A stretch of 64,000 nt of DNA from Candidatus Megaera endosymbiont of Mesostigma viride (GCA_020410825.1 CP084576.1:620001-684000); one strand, 5' to 3'; counted from the stretch's first letter, positions 9,100 through 19,531 are shown. The notes: generated from the letters alone by a model not told the origin. Made by a program: numbers and translations.

Positions 9100-9551
9100 A
9101 ACAACGTTCCTTTTTAGCTTATTATGCAAATATAGCAGATATCCAATCTACCAGGCTAAAAGATGCATTAACACAAATAAATAAATTAATACCACTTTCT
9201 GCTGCTGTTTTAGCTAATTTACCGGCAGATAAATTGGCTTTTCTTGATATGTTAACAACACGTTTTGGTAAATTACAAGATATTATTGGCTCGAAAATTT
9301 TTCCTATTATACTTAACCTTCTTGAAGAAGACGCTGTTGCATTTATTGATAAACTAAATAAACTAGAAAAATTAGGTTATATAGAAGATGCAAACTGGTG
9401 GATAGAATTGCGTGAAATAAGAAATAAAATAGCTCATGATTATCCTGATAACCACGATTTAATTTGCTCCCACATCTCTGTAGTTATTGTTAAGGCTGCT
9501 GAATTAATAGAATTTTGGCAAAAATTAAAAACAAAAATAGCAAGGTTATAA
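9096..9551 (+). CDS. HEPN-domain toxin (HepT-like), putative RNase
   Basis: A 151-residue all-helical protein with the HEPN signature RNKIAHDY: Arg109-x4-His114-x-Tyr116. Arg and His are the RNA-cleaving residues of the family, and the Tyr is the residue AMPylated by the MNT partner in the characterised HepT/MntA system. It overlaps the MNT gene by four bases, the usual antitoxin-toxin order for this class. All key residues of both partners are present, so the module looks intact. What it targets (mRNA, tRNA) and whether it protects against phage or stabilises the locus cannot be told from sequence. Confidence 0.83.
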   Translation: MKQRSFLAYYANIADIQSTRLKDALTQINKLIPLSAAVLANLPADKLAFLDMLTTRFGKLQDIIGSKIFPIILNLLEEDAVAFIDKLNKLEKLGYIEDANWWIELREIRNKIAHDYPDNHDLICSHISVVIVKAAELIEFWQKLKTKIARL

Positions 9552-9651
9552 ACAGTTTTATACAAAATCATCACTGGCTTTGTTTTTTTTCTTTAAAACA
9601 AATAGGTTCTGGTAAAATTATAGAAGAAATTGCTTACTCTAAAAATAACTT

Positions 9652-11016
9652 ATGACTTTATCAAAACAAACGGGTAAAAAAATTGGCATTTTTGGTCTGG
9701 GGCTTACTGGTACTTCAGTATATAGAAGCCTAATGACCGTTGTTAAAGAACTTATATGTTATGATGATTCCAAAATAAATATCGAAAAATTTATCAAAGA
9801 GTTTAGCAGCTCTCATGTACTGTCAATAAATAATGAAAAATGGAAAACACTTAATAAAATTGTTATAAGCCCAGGCATCCCACGTTCTCACCAGATTTTT
9901 CAAATAGCATCAGAAAATAAAATTCCTGTTACTTCTGATATTGAACTTTTTATAGAAGAGAATCCCAATTCCGAATTTATTTTTATTACTGGCACTAACG
10001 GCAAAAGTACTGTTACCGCACTTACCGGACATATCCTACACAAGGCAGGGTTAGATTATCACGTCGGCGGTAATATTGGTAAAGCTGTAATGTCCCTACC
10101 TTATCATAGAAAAGGTTATGTTTTTGAAGTATCTTCATTCCAGATTGAACTTTTAACTAACATAGATGCTAAAATATCTGTAATTACCAATATAACTCCA
10201 GATCATCTAGACCGCTATAAAAACGTAGAAGAGTATGCCCAAGTAAAGCAAAAAATTTTAACCCCTAATTCCCTAAAAATTATTGGTATAAACAGCCATA
10301 TTTCGCAAAATATTTATTATAACCTCAAAAAAGCTTATAGTTTAAAATTAATTCCTATATCTAATAGCAAACAAATTGAAGGCGGAATATTTTGTGATAA
10401 TAATTATTTATATGATAATACAGAAAATAATAAAATTAGCATTCCACTTCCCTCGTTGCCGCATTTACAAGGGTTTCACAATAAGGAAAATATTGCTATT
10501 GCTTACGCAATATGTAAGTCACTTTCAGTTCCTACCTCCGTTATTATAAAAGCTTTGGAAAGCTTTCAAGGCCTGGAGCATAGAATGCAATATATTGGCA
10601 GTTATAAAAATATAAATTTTTACAATGATAGTAAAGCGACTAATATTTCTTCAGCTTTAGCCTCTCTATCTGCTTTTAATAATATTATTTGGTTTGCAGG
10701 GGGAAAATTTAAAGAAGAGAGTTTCGATGAATTAAAACCAGTACTAAAAAATATAAAAAAAGCTTATTTTTTTGGCGAAAGCAAAAATTTATTTGCTGAA
10801 TTTTTAGATCTGGCTTCCTCCCAAAAACCTGAGTATGAACTATGCAAAAACCTAGAAGAAGCTTTTAGTAGAGCAGTAAAATATTCTACCAAAATCTCAG
10901 ATAAACTAAACTTCTTACTAGCACCAGCCTGCGCATCTTACGATCAGTTTAAAAACTTCGAAGAACGAGGGGCTCTATTTATAAAATTAGTGCAAAATAT
11001 TAAAAACAAGCTTTAA
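9652..11016 (+). CDS. murD: UDP-N-acetylmuramoyl-L-alanine:D-glutamate ligase
   Basis: A 454-residue Mur ligase. The N-terminal Rossmann-like motif IGIFGLGLTG binds the UDP substrate; the ATP loop GTNGKST lies at residues 114-120; NITPDHLDRY and the later FYNDSKATN match MurD motifs, and PACASYDQFKNFEERG is the typical MurD C-terminal signature. It adds D-glutamate to the peptidoglycan stem peptide in the cytoplasm. It stands alone rather than in a dcw cluster, a scattered arrangement known from Rickettsiales. Together with the carboxypeptidase that follows on the opposite strand, it supports a functional peptidoglycan pathway. Confidence 0.95.
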   Translation: MTLSKQTGKKIGIFGLGLTGTSVYRSLMTVVKELICYDDSKINIEKFIKEFSSSHVLSINNEKWKTLNKIVISPGIPRSHQIFQIASENKIPVTSDIELFIEENPNSEFIFITGTNGKSTVTALTGHILHKAGLDYHVGGNIGKAVMSLPYHRKGYVFEVSSFQIELLTNIDAKISVITNITPDHLDRYKNVEEYAQVKQKILTPNSLKIIGINSHISQNIYYNLKKAYSLKLIPISNSKQIEGGIFCDNNYLYDNTENNKISIPLPSLPHLQGFHNKENIAIAYAICKSLSVPTSVIIKALESFQGLEHRMQYIGSYKNINFYNDSKATNISSALASLSAFNNIIWFAGGKFKEESFDELKPVLKNIKKAYFFGESKNLFAEFLDLASSQKPEYELCKNLEEAFSRAVKYSTKISDKLNFLLAPACASYDQFKNFEERGALFIKLVQNIKNKL

Positions 11017-11104
11017 GCTTAAACTTAGTCTTCCTCTTGTCAAGATTATTAACATTACTAAAACTAGGAATTCTAGCAGTCGTAAACTCCCATACAAATT
11101 TTCC

Positions 11105-12346
11105 TTAGAAGAAAGAAGTAAGGTATAAAACTATCTGCTTAAAAAAGCCTACTTTCTCGATTGACTCTTTGGCAACAAGAGCTACTTCGTGCTTTTCATT
11201 ATCAATAGTAATAATCATTTTCCCTACCACATCGCCTGCTCTTAAAGGAGCAGGAAGAGAAGATGGTATATCCTTTTTTATGTCCACATTATTTTTCTGT
11301 TCTGAACGTACGGAAAGCCCGAAAACATCATCTGCTACTTCTAATTGGACTTTATCCTTCACTCCAAGCCATACAGGAACTTCGTCTATGATATCACCTT
11401 TAGAGTAAAATTTCTTATTAACAAAATTCTGTTTTACCCAGTAAACTACCTTGGCAGATTCATCGGCCCTTTCTTTCATCGAACTAAGCCCATTAATGAC
11501 CATTATATAACGCCTATCTTTATCGATAAAGGAAGCAACTATACCATATCCTCCCTCATCCGTATAACCAGTCTTAATACCATCACACCCCAGATCTTTA
11601 TATAGTAAAGGATTACGATTTCCCTGAGTAATAGGATTACCTTTTTGATCTTTACCAAAAGTAAAATTTTTCTCACTATATATAGGGTAAAATTCAGGAT
11701 GCGATTTTATTAACCACGCACCAAGAAGAGCTAAATCGTAAGCGGTGCTATAATGATTTTCTGCAGGCCAGCCATTAGAATTAGCAAAATGAGTATTTTT
11801 CATACCTATTTCTTGTGCTGTAGAATTCATCACATCTACAAAATCTTCCTCACTTCCATGTAACCCTTCAGCTGCTACCACGCAAGCATCATTACCAGAT
11901 TGGATTATAATCCCGCGCAAAATGTCCTCAAGCTTTACTTGCTCACCAAGTGGCATAAATGATTTTGATCCACCAATCCTCCAGGCTTTCTCACTTACTA
12001 AAAACGTAGAATCTAAAGATACTTCTCCTTTTTTAAGCTTCTCCTCAATAATATAAGAAGTCATTATTTTCGTCATGGAAGAAGGAGCCATTTGCTCATG
12101 CGCATTTTTCTCCAGCAAAATCTTGCCATCAGAATAATCCATAACTATTGCCTGCCTTGCTTTAAGTGCAATAGCTGTAGACCCAGGATAACGAATAATG
12201 TTTATATCTTCTACTAGTTTTTCTTCTTTTATATCCTGTGGCTTTTTAACGTTCTGCTTTTTCTGGGCTGCAAAAACAGAATGAGATGATAGAATAAAGG
12301 TAAAACCTAAGCATAACAAGTAAATGCTTCTTAAAATGACTCTCAT
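11105..12346 (-). CDS. dacF: D-alanyl-D-alanine carboxypeptidase (DacF/PBP5 family)
   Basis: I start at the ATG at 12346 (413 residues), because it is preceded by AAGGAAG and opens a clean signal peptide (MRVILRSIYLLCLG...SVFAAQ); an open frame extends 48 codons further upstream but lacks these. The penicillin-binding motifs are in order: SxxK at Ser90-Met-Thr-Lys93, SGN at 150-152 and KTG at 258-260. A C-terminal PBP5-type beta domain and a final hydrophobic stretch (VGFFKQIVLYLTSFF) that should anchor the protein to the outer face of the inner membrane follow. It trims terminal D-Ala from pentapeptides, limiting cross-linking. Confidence 0.93.
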   Translation of the reverse strand: MRVILRSIYLLCLGFTFILSSHSVFAAQKKQNVKKPQDIKEEKLVEDINIIRYPGSTAIALKARQAIVMDYSDGKILLEKNAHEQMAPSSMTKIMTSYIIEEKLKKGEVSLDSTFLVSEKAWRIGGSKSFMPLGEQVKLEDILRGIIIQSGNDACVVAAEGLHGSEEDFVDVMNSTAQEIGMKNTHFANSNGWPAENHYSTAYDLALLGAWLIKSHPEFYPIYSEKNFTFGKDQKGNPITQGNRNPLLYKDLGCDGIKTGYTDEGGYGIVASFIDKDRRYIMVINGLSSMKERADESAKVVYWVKQNFVNKKFYSKGDIIDEVPVWLGVKDKVQLEVADDVFGLSVRSEQKNNVDIKKDIPSSLPAPLRAGDVVGKMIITIDNEKHEVALVAKESIEKVGFFKQIVLYLTSFF

Positions 12347-12538
12347 GAAAATTATTACTTCCTTCTTATAATGACTTTGCGGGCTAGTATAGCAACTAGT
12401 ATTTAAGATATCAATATCAACTGTGGTGTAACTATCCACAGGCTCAGAAAATTTGTAATTTAATAATAAAAGATAAAAGCTAATACACAATACAAAGCTA
12501 GCTTAAAACTTATAATATTTCCTAGCCCGTACTTACCT

Positions 12539-15349
12539 TTAGCTGTTCTTATTATTTAAAGGCAAGGTAAATGCAAAAGTTGTGCCCTTATCAGGATTTT
12601 GTTTAGCCCATATCTGACCATTATGCGCTTTGATAACTTTTTTGCACAAAGCAAGCCCTATACCTCTCCCACCTGCAGGAGTTTTAGTCTTTGAACTAAC
12701 TACAAAAGCACCAAAAACATCGGATAGCTCTTCTTTAGGTATTCCGATCCCCTCATCTTTTACGCTGAATTCCACCTCTTCTCCTTGGTTTTTATAAAGC
12801 TTAATAGTTATTTGCCCTGAAGGGCAATATTGAATAGCGTTAATTATAATGTTATCAATAGTGCGGGCGATATAATTTTCATCACACACAACACTTAACT
12901 TCTCTTCTATCTCTAAATCGAAATTTAAGTTATCTCTATTTTTTTCGTCCACATACAATTTTTGACAGATTTCTAATCTTTTAAGGACTAACTCACTTAG
13001 ATTTACCTCAAGCTTATTTAATTTATAGTGCAAACTTTCAAGCTTTGACAAATCAATTAAATTATTTACTAAACTAGTTAGTCTTTCAGAACTTTTGGCA
13101 ATAGCTCTTGTTGCATTACGCCTTTGTTCTTCATTAAACTTATCGTAGTTGTCCCATAAAACCTGCCCGAGGCTAGTAATACCAGTAATCGGTGTACGTG
13201 TTTCATGCTCCAAGTTTCGTAAAAACTCATTTTTAAGTTCTTGCAATTTAATTAATTCCTTCTTTTGGTCATCAGCTTTGTGTTCCAAATAATCAGATTT
13301 TTCTTCAATTAAATTATATTGCTCTTGTTTGGGTTTAAAAAATACCAGAAGTATACTACTTAAAAATAATAAAAGGTATACTACCTGGAACTCCAAAGAA
13401 ACAAATTTGCTGGGTTCAATACTAACAAGGTCATATAAGCGCGTGATAAAAGCAGTTAAGCATATTCCACAAACTATAAGAATCAACGCCCACTGCCACC
13501 TTACAAGAATTGATATCATGATTAAATTGATCATAAAGATCATAACCTGTAACTGCGCAAATTTGCTAATTATAACTAGCATAAATGCGGCACAAACTAA
13601 CACATAAAACAACATTAAGTTCCACAAAATCGCTATACAGCTTTTTTTTTGTAAAGGAATCGGCCAGATAGGGTAGCTAATCAATATGGTAGAAGAAAAT
13701 AAAACGCTGGTTATAATTATATTCAATAGAGAATGATATAGAATTTGGGATTCATGAGGAATTGTGTGCATAGTAACATACGTAGAAATTATGCAAAATA
13801 ACCCAAGATACATATATGTGGCTTCGCTACTTGGCGTATTAGCCTTAAAAACTTTTAGTAAACTAAATGTTTTAACTTCAGAAATAAATTCGCGGATTTT
13901 TCTCGCTCTTTTATGCCGCAGCAACTCCAGTACAGTTCTATCTTTAATACCAACCCAGCCCCCTTTTTGCCTCAATAAATAATGACTAGAAAGCAGCACA
14001 GCTAAATTAGATATCATTGCAGGAACTAAGGAATCCAAATTAAAAAACGGTTTAAAAAAAACATAATCCCACAATACTACAGTTAAAAAACCTGCAAACA
14101 TACCAACTAGTACAGATTTCCCAGTACTTCTGAAGCCTAAGAGAGCCATAATAAATGGTACTGTTACTACAGGCATGTAAAAACTGCTAGTGCCTATTAA
14201 CATTTGCATTAGACTACCTTCGCGAAATGCCAGAACTATGGAAAATATTCCTATTAAAGCAGAAAATAACCGTGATTCTATTAATTTATTACCTAATATT
14301 TTTACATTTAGTGGTCCAAGTATATCATGTACTACCAAAACCGAAGTAGAATTAATGTAAGAGTCAGCTGTAGACATGACCATCGCCATTACACTCACTA
14401 ATATCAATATCTTTAATTCTGGATAAGCATTGTTAAACACTAAGTATTTTACTATATCATTACTAGCAAGATTCGGCTGCTTTACATATATTAAAATACT
14501 TATCCAGCATATACTGACAGTAATAAATGTACAGGTAATTGCTGCTATGACAAAGGATCTCCGAACCTGGAATACATCTTTTGCCATAGCAATCCGTTGA
14601 AAAATAGGAGGCCCAAATCCCGGTATTGCTACATAGAAAAAAAGAACTAAATAATAGAATGCTTTAGGCTGAGAAAAATCAAATACTTCCCCTAAATCAA
14701 ACAACTTATTAGTCGTCAAAACAGCTTGTATACTTTCTAAACTGTTTAAAGAATTCAGTATAAAAAAACCAACAATAGGTATTATCGTACCAAAAGTAAA
14801 AAATTGTATGACATCAGTTAAAGTAACCGATTTAATACCTCCTAAAGAAGAATATAATGTTATTATAAAACCAGCGATGATTAAACCATATTTACTTGAT
14901 ATCCCTAAATATTCAAAAACTGTACCAGCAACCTTAAACTGAACCGCAACCATTCCTGATGCTGCTATTATTCCTGATATCGCAGTAACTACCCTAACAT
15001 TTGTACCAAACAAACTGCCCATTGCTTCTGCTATAGATAAAGCACCTAAAAATTCACCTAAACGAGGAGCAAAAAATATACCTATAGATAACAGTGCTAA
15101 TAAGCTTCCTATAACCCCAGCCCACATCATGTACATGCCATTATTATAATTCTCGACAATATCTCCGAAAAAAAACTCCCCTGTAATCCAAGTTGCTACT
15201 AGGGTGGCAACTATTGTAGCTGTGCTAAAATTTCTGTCTCCCACAGCATACTCTTTTATTGTTGTTACACCTTTACTAAAATATAACCCCATTACTAAAT
15301 TAATGACTAAAAAAGTACTAAAAATAATGATTTCTAAATTTTGATTCAT
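12539..15349 (-). CDS. Sodium:solute symporter fused to sensor histidine kinase (intact copy)
   Basis: A 936-residue fusion. The first about 490 residues are an SSS/PutP-type transporter with many membrane helices and motifs such as GGIKSVTLTD; then comes a second set of helices (about residues 520-690), a coiled coil, and a histidine kinase: H-box with His715 in EHETRTP, N-box DNIIINAIQY, G1 DEGIGIP and G2 GGRGIGLAL. The architecture resembles CbrA-like sensors that couple solute passage to phosphorelay. No response regulator lies nearby, so the partner is unknown. A frameshifted paralogue is at 54710-57513, and both share a conserved sequence upstream. The substrate cannot be deduced; proline, pantothenate or another small solute are possible. 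Confidence 0.9.
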   Translation of the reverse strand: MNQNLEIIIFSTFLVINLVMGLYFSKGVTTIKEYAVGDRNFSTATIVATLVATWITGEFFFGDIVENYNNGMYMMWAGVIGSLLALLSIGIFFAPRLGEFLGALSIAEAMGSLFGTNVRVVTAISGIIAASGMVAVQFKVAGTVFEYLGISSKYGLIIAGFIITLYSSLGGIKSVTLTDVIQFFTFGTIIPIVGFFILNSLNSLESIQAVLTTNKLFDLGEVFDFSQPKAFYYLVLFFYVAIPGFGPPIFQRIAMAKDVFQVRRSFVIAAITCTFITVSICWISILIYVKQPNLASNDIVKYLVFNNAYPELKILILVSVMAMVMSTADSYINSTSVLVVHDILGPLNVKILGNKLIESRLFSALIGIFSIVLAFREGSLMQMLIGTSSFYMPVVTVPFIMALLGFRSTGKSVLVGMFAGFLTVVLWDYVFFKPFFNLDSLVPAMISNLAVLLSSHYLLRQKGGWVGIKDRTVLELLRHKRARKIREFISEVKTFSLLKVFKANTPSSEATYMYLGLFCIISTYVTMHTIPHESQILYHSLLNIIITSVLFSSTILISYPIWPIPLQKKSCIAILWNLMLFYVLVCAAFMLVIISKFAQLQVMIFMINLIMISILVRWQWALILIVCGICLTAFITRLYDLVSIEPSKFVSLEFQVVYLLLFLSSILLVFFKPKQEQYNLIEEKSDYLEHKADDQKKELIKLQELKNEFLRNLEHETRTPITGITSLGQVLWDNYDKFNEEQRRNATRAIAKSSERLTSLVNNLIDLSKLESLHYKLNKLEVNLSELVLKRLEICQKLYVDEKNRDNLNFDLEIEEKLSVVCDENYIARTIDNIIINAIQYCPSGQITIKLYKNQGEEVEFSVKDEGIGIPKEELSDVFGAFVVSSKTKTPAGGRGIGLALCKKVIKAHNGQIWAKQNPDKGTTFAFTLPLNNKNS

Positions 15350-15455
15350 GTGATTTATGCTATCTATAATAATTGACCTTATGATAACCCAGACACAGGT
15401 ATACAGGACACTTGTATTAGTTTTTGTATCATTTAACTAAAAATTACTTCAATTA

Positions 15456-15542
15456 AATTATTAATTGAAAAAAATAGATTTGCAAAGAACAAATTAATAC
15501 ATTAGGTAAAATTTAAAAAAATTAAACAGGATATTTATTTAA
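15456..15542. repeat. Conserved upstream element of symporter-kinase genes, copy A
   Basis: About 87 bases, starting AATTATTAATTGAAAAAAAT and ending GGATATTTATTTAA, are nearly identical to 57552-57641. Both lie upstream of symporter-kinase genes on the minus strand (107 bases from the start codon here). The stretch 15350-15656 holds this element and an AT-rich inverted repeat at 15601-15630 (AGAATTAATTT with AAATTAATTCT), which may end the infC transcript. Confidence 0.8.
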
Positions 15543-15656
15543 CATTCTTGGGAAATGAATGTACAGTCATTTTCAGACTAACTTAGAAATGCTAACAAGA
15601 AGAATTAATTTCTTAAGTAAAATTAATTCTAATTATTACTTTACAAATGAATAAGC

Positions 15657-16190
15657 TTATTGAACAGAAGAAAGCGGGCTAACTATCATAATTACTTGCT
15701 TACCTTCCATTTTTGGCTCAGAATCGATTTTTGCAACCGATTCGAGATTAGCAATTATTTTTTCAAATAACTCTTCTCCTTTTTCTCGGTGCATTATTTC
15801 ACGGCCCTTAAACCATAAAGAAATTTTTACTTTATCTCCTTCTTCAAGAAATTCCCGAATTTTCCTGAGTTTAATATCTAGATCACCCTGTCCGATATTA
15901 ACTTTGAATTTCATTTCCTTCAGAGCAGTTTTTTTCTGTTTTTTCTTAGCCTCTTGTAATTTTTTCTTTGCATTATATTTATAGCGACTAAAATCAAGAA
16001 TTTTGCAAACCGGAGGTTCTGAGGTAGGGGAAATTTCAACTAAATCAAGACTAGCCTCTTTTGCTTGCCTAAGAGCCTCATCAAGCGAAACAACGCCTAT
16101 CATTTCTCCATCTTTACCAACCAGCCTTACTTCTTGGGCTGTAATCTCCTTATTAATGTTTGGAAATTTGCTTTTTTTAAAGGTCGTTAT
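15657..16190 (-). CDS. infC: Translation initiation factor IF-3, probable AUA start
   Basis: The IF-3 core is plain: [34 protein letters not shown], then the lysine-rich linker and the C-terminal [17 protein letters not shown] motif. An ATG-based start at 16103 would remove the conserved N-terminal strand that is encoded in frame just upstream. Between an in-frame stop and that strand there is no ATG, GTG or TTG that suits; the ATA at 16188-16190 has a GGAG (16198-16201) seven bases before it and gives 177 residues, the usual IF-3 length. Rare start codons are a known feature of infC, where IF-3 discriminates against its own mRNA. It follows thrS by 58 bases, the order seen in many bacteria, but rpmI-rplT do not follow. 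Confidence 0.92.
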   Translation of the reverse strand: MTTFKKSKFPNINKEITAQEVRLVGKDGEMIGVVSLDEALRQAKEASLDLVEISPTSEPPVCKILDFSRYKYNAKKKLQEAKKKQKKTALKEMKFKVNIGQGDLDIKLRKIREFLEEGDKVKISLWFKGREIMHREKGEELFEKIIANLESVAKIDSEPKMEGKQVIMIVSPLSSVQ

Positions 16191-16201
16191 AAAAATTCTC
16201 C
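16188..16201 (-). promoter_or_regulatory. infC ribosome-binding site and non-canonical AUA start
   Basis: GGAG at 16198-16201, a seven-base spacer, then ATA. An ATT two codons upstream is an alternative start but would lie only one to two bases after the GGAG, too close for initiation. Confidence 0.65.
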
Positions 16202-16248
16202 ATTTTAAAATTACTTACAATTAATGCTTAAATTAATAAGCAAAAATG

Positions 16249-18162
16249 TTAACCTAAATATTTTTTATTCTCGGTAGCAATCATCCCAATTACTTCATCT
16301 ACCAAAAAAGTTTTTTGTTCTTCAGATGAACCGAGTTTTCTAATAGTCATAGTCCCATCTAGTTGCTCTTTCTTTCCAACTACAGCAATTAACGGAACTT
16401 TCTGGTTAGAAAAATTTCGTATCTTATAATTAACTTTTTCCCTTGAAATGTCAAGCTCAGATCTAATTCCAGCATCAATAAATCTTTTATTTAACCCAAT
16501 AATGTGGTTATCAAGCTCATTAGTAATTCCAATAATTGCTATCTGGACTGGGGCAAGCCATAAAGGAAAACGGCCAGCATACTGTTCAATTAAAATTCCC
16601 ATAAACCTTTCAAATGTCCCAATAATTGCTCTATGCAGCATGACTGGCCTTTTCTTTTCCCCGCTAGAGGCAATATATTCAGCATCAAGCCTTTCTGGCA
16701 GCACAAAATCTACCTGAAGAGTACCACATTGCCATTCCCTCCCAACAGCATCCGTCAAAACGAACTCTAGTTTAGGACCATAAAATGCACCTTCTCCAGG
16801 ATTCATTTCATATTCAAATCCAGCTTCTTTTATAGCTATCTTTAAAGATGATTCTGCTTTATCCCATATGTCATCACTACCAGCCCTTACTTCAGGACGA
16901 TCAGAAAACTTGACCTTAATTTCCTTAAACCCAAAATCGTTATAAATTTCCCTTAATAAGTTGCAGAAAAGTACGGTTTCACTATTAATCTGTTCTTCCG
17001 TACAGAATATATGCGCATCATCCTGGACGAAATTACGCACCCTAAGCAAACCATGTAATCCCCCGGTAGACTCATTTCTATGGCAACAACCGAATTCAGC
17101 CATACGTAATGGCAAGTCGCGATAGCTCTTGATGCCTTGTTTGAAAATTTGTATATGGCCAGGACAACTCATTGGTTTAAGAGCATGAATTTTATCATCC
17201 CCTTCAACGATAAACATACTCTCTCTGAATTTTTCCCAGTGCCCTGAAGCTTCCCATAGTTTTTTATCAAGTACCATAGGAGTTTTTACCTCAGCATAAT
17301 GGTGTTTTTCCAGCTTCCGTCTAATATACGCTTCAATCGTACGATAAATACTATACCCTTTAGGATGCCAGAAAACCATTCCTTGAGCCTCCTCCTGTAA
17401 GTGGAACAAGCCTAGTTCCTTACCGATTTTTCGATGATCCCTTCTTTCTGCTTCCTCAAGCATATGAAGATAGTTATCAAGCTGTTCTTTAGTTGCCCAG
17501 GCAGTACCATAAATACGTTGCAGCATTTCGTTTTTACTATCGCCTCGCCAGTAAGCTCCTGCTACTTTCATTAGCTTAAAATGTTTTATTTTACCGGTAG
17601 AAGGACAGTGAGGACCTCTACAAAGGTCAACAAAATTACCCTGACGATAAAGAGTAATCTTTTCTCCTTCCGGAATCGATGAGATAATCTCTGCTTTATA
17701 ATGCTCTCCCATCTTTTTGAACATTTCGATTGCTTCGTTTCTATCTATTTCCTGGCGAATAAATTTATTATCCTCCTTTACTATTTCCTGCATCCTAGCT
17801 TCAATTTTTGCTAAATCATCAGTAGTAAAAGGCGTAGATTTAGCAAAATCATAATAGAAACCATCTTTAATGGCAGGACCAATAGTAACCTGTAAATCGG
17901 GAAATAAATCCTTAGCAGCTTCAGCAATTATGTGAGCCGCATCATGTCTAATAATTTCAAGTACTTCAGGATCTTTTGACGTTAAAATCCTAATAGAGCT
18001 ATCATTTTTAATCGGAAAAGACATATCTGCTAAAGAACCATTAATCTCAACTACCATTGCCTCTTTAGCAAGAGATTTCGATATGCTTGAAGCTATTTCA
18101 GCACCTGTTACCCCTTTGTTAAATTGTTTTGTGAATCCGTCTGGAAAAGTAATATTTATCAT
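16249..18162 (-). CDS. thrS: Threonyl-tRNA synthetase
   Basis: A 637-residue class II synthetase with the full domain order: N-terminal TGS domain ([11 protein letters not shown]), editing domain with [11 protein letters not shown] and the zinc-site-like HCP/CRGPH region, catalytic core with motif 2 [20 protein letters not shown] and motif 3 ([19 protein letters not shown]), and a C-terminal anticodon-binding domain. The zinc-binding Cys of the core is in MSCPGH. Charges tRNA-Thr and clears mischarged Ser. Upstream of and probably cotranscribed with infC. Length and motifs are those of the bacterial enzyme. Confidence 0.97.
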   Translation of the reverse strand: MINITFPDGFTKQFNKGVTGAEIASSISKSLAKEAMVVEINGSLADMSFPIKNDSSIRILTSKDPEVLEIIRHDAAHIIAEAAKDLFPDLQVTIGPAIKDGFYYDFAKSTPFTTDDLAKIEARMQEIVKEDNKFIRQEIDRNEAIEMFKKMGEHYKAEIISSIPEGEKITLYRQGNFVDLCRGPHCPSTGKIKHFKLMKVAGAYWRGDSKNEMLQRIYGTAWATKEQLDNYLHMLEEAERRDHRKIGKELGLFHLQEEAQGMVFWHPKGYSIYRTIEAYIRRKLEKHHYAEVKTPMVLDKKLWEASGHWEKFRESMFIVEGDDKIHALKPMSCPGHIQIFKQGIKSYRDLPLRMAEFGCCHRNESTGGLHGLLRVRNFVQDDAHIFCTEEQINSETVLFCNLLREIYNDFGFKEIKVKFSDRPEVRAGSDDIWDKAESSLKIAIKEAGFEYEMNPGEGAFYGPKLEFVLTDAVGREWQCGTLQVDFVLPERLDAEYIASSGEKKRPVMLHRAIIGTFERFMGILIEQYAGRFPLWLAPVQIAIIGITNELDNHIIGLNKRFIDAGIRSELDISREKVNYKIRNFSNQKVPLIAVVGKKEQLDGTMTIRKLGSSEEQKTFLVDEVIGMIATENKKYLG

Positions 18163-18241
18163 AATATGTTTATACGTTTTAACTTGATATATTTAGCGGT
18201 TTTTGTACTATCTTGTCAAATAGATAATCCAAAAATGGCAA

Positions 18242-19531
18242 ATGGTTAATTTACCTAGCTGGCCTCCTGTAGCCATCTGGCAAAAAGAAAAAAGAGAAGA
18301 TTTAAAACTTGCAAAAACTTTGCTGGATGCCTTAGGGTCACCTCATAAAAAATTACCCCCTACTATACATGTAGCAGGTACAAACGGCAAAGGGTCTACC
18401 GTTGCTATATTAAAAAGCATATTTGAAGCAGCCGGTTATAAGGTTCATTCCTATACTTCCCCTCATTTACTTGAGTTTAATGAGCGAATTAATTTAGCTG
18501 GAAAAAATATTTCTGACTATCATTTATTGGAATTATTAGAACAGGTTAGAATTAAAGCTGAAGAATTAAATCTTGAACCAGGATTTTTTGAAGGAACTAC
18601 GATCGCTGCTTTTTTAGCTTTTGCTTCTATGCCAGCGGATCTACTGATCTTAGAAACAGGCCTTGGTGGCAGGCTTGATTGTACAAATGTGATTGAAAAT
18701 CCCATTTTAACTATCATTACGCCAATTTCCTTTGATCACATGGAGCATCTTGGGAATTCTTTGACAAAAATAGCAACCGAAAAAGCCGGAATTATAAAAA
18801 AAGGCGTTCCCTGTGTTATCGGCCCGCAAACTGATGAAATATATAAAATTTTATTTGATAAATGTAATGAATTAAATAGTTCAGCATTTGCATATGAATA
18901 CGATTATATAATAGAAGAAAAGGATGATGATTTAATTTACCATTCTAAAAAATATTCATTAGTTATTCCCCGTCCATTATTTCTTCTTGGCAAACATCAA
19001 TATTTAAACGTTAGTAGCGCAATTGCAGGTATCACGTTGATAAATGACAGATTGATGATTTCAGGTAAAAATATTGCCACTGGTATCGCCGAGGCTAAAT
19101 GGCCAGGCAGGATAGAAAAAATTGATGCTGAAAAATACTCACATTTAGCAAGTCGAAACGTTCAGATATATCTCGATGGAGCACATAATGAAGCAGGAGC
19201 TAAGGTTTTAGCGTCGTGGATAAAAGAACAGTTTAATGAACCGGTGTATTTAATAATCGGTATGACCAGAAACAGGGAAGTAGAAAAATTTTGCCAACAC
19301 TTCCATGACCTTGTTATAGAGGGGAGAGCTGTAAAAATTTTATCCGAACCGTCTAGTTATGTTCCGGATACCATTGTCCAAAAATCTCAAAAATATAACA
19401 TTAATTTACGTTCTAGCGATTCCCTAAACTCAGCTGTAAAAGAATTAGCGCAACTAAGCACCCAGAAAGAATCTACTATCGTTATTACGGGATCTTTGTT
19501 CTTGCTTAGTGATTTTTATAAGCTGCTTTAA
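18242..19531 (+). CDS. folC: Folylpolyglutamate / dihydrofolate synthase
   Basis: A 429-residue Mur-ligase relative. GTNGKGST forms the ATP loop near residues 48-55; YTSPHLLEFNERI is the FolC folate-binding signature; ETGLGGRLDCTN and ITPISFDHMEHLG are typical, as is LDGAHNEAGAK in the C-terminal domain. It adds glutamate to dihydropteroate or to reduced folates. The open frame begins at ATG 18242, with an unclear ribosome-binding site, diverging from thrS with an 80-base gap. No other folate gene is in the window, so whether it serves de novo synthesis or only polyglutamylation of scavenged folate is open. Confidence 0.95.
   Translation: MVNLPSWPPVAIWQKEKREDLKLAKTLLDALGSPHKKLPPTIHVAGTNGKGSTVAILKSIFEAAGYKVHSYTSPHLLEFNERINLAGKNISDYHLLELLEQVRIKAEELNLEPGFFEGTTIAAFLAFASMPADLLILETGLGGRLDCTNVIENPILTIITPISFDHMEHLGNSLTKIATEKAGIIKKGVPCVIGPQTDEIYKILFDKCNELNSSAFAYEYDYIIEEKDDDLIYHSKKYSLVIPRPLFLLGKHQYLNVSSAIAGITLINDRLMISGKNIATGIAEAKWPGRIEKIDAEKYSHLASRNVQIYLDGAHNEAGAKVLASWIKEQFNEPVYLIIGMTRNREVEKFCQHFHDLVIEGRAVKILSEPSSYVPDTIVQKSQKYNINLRSSDSLNSAVKELAQLSTQKESTIVITGSLFLLSDFYKLL

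Noticed and set aside
11105..12490. Longer carboxypeptidase start at 12490
   Set aside because: The extra 48 residues would precede the signal peptide, and the internal ATG at 12346 has a good ribosome-binding site.
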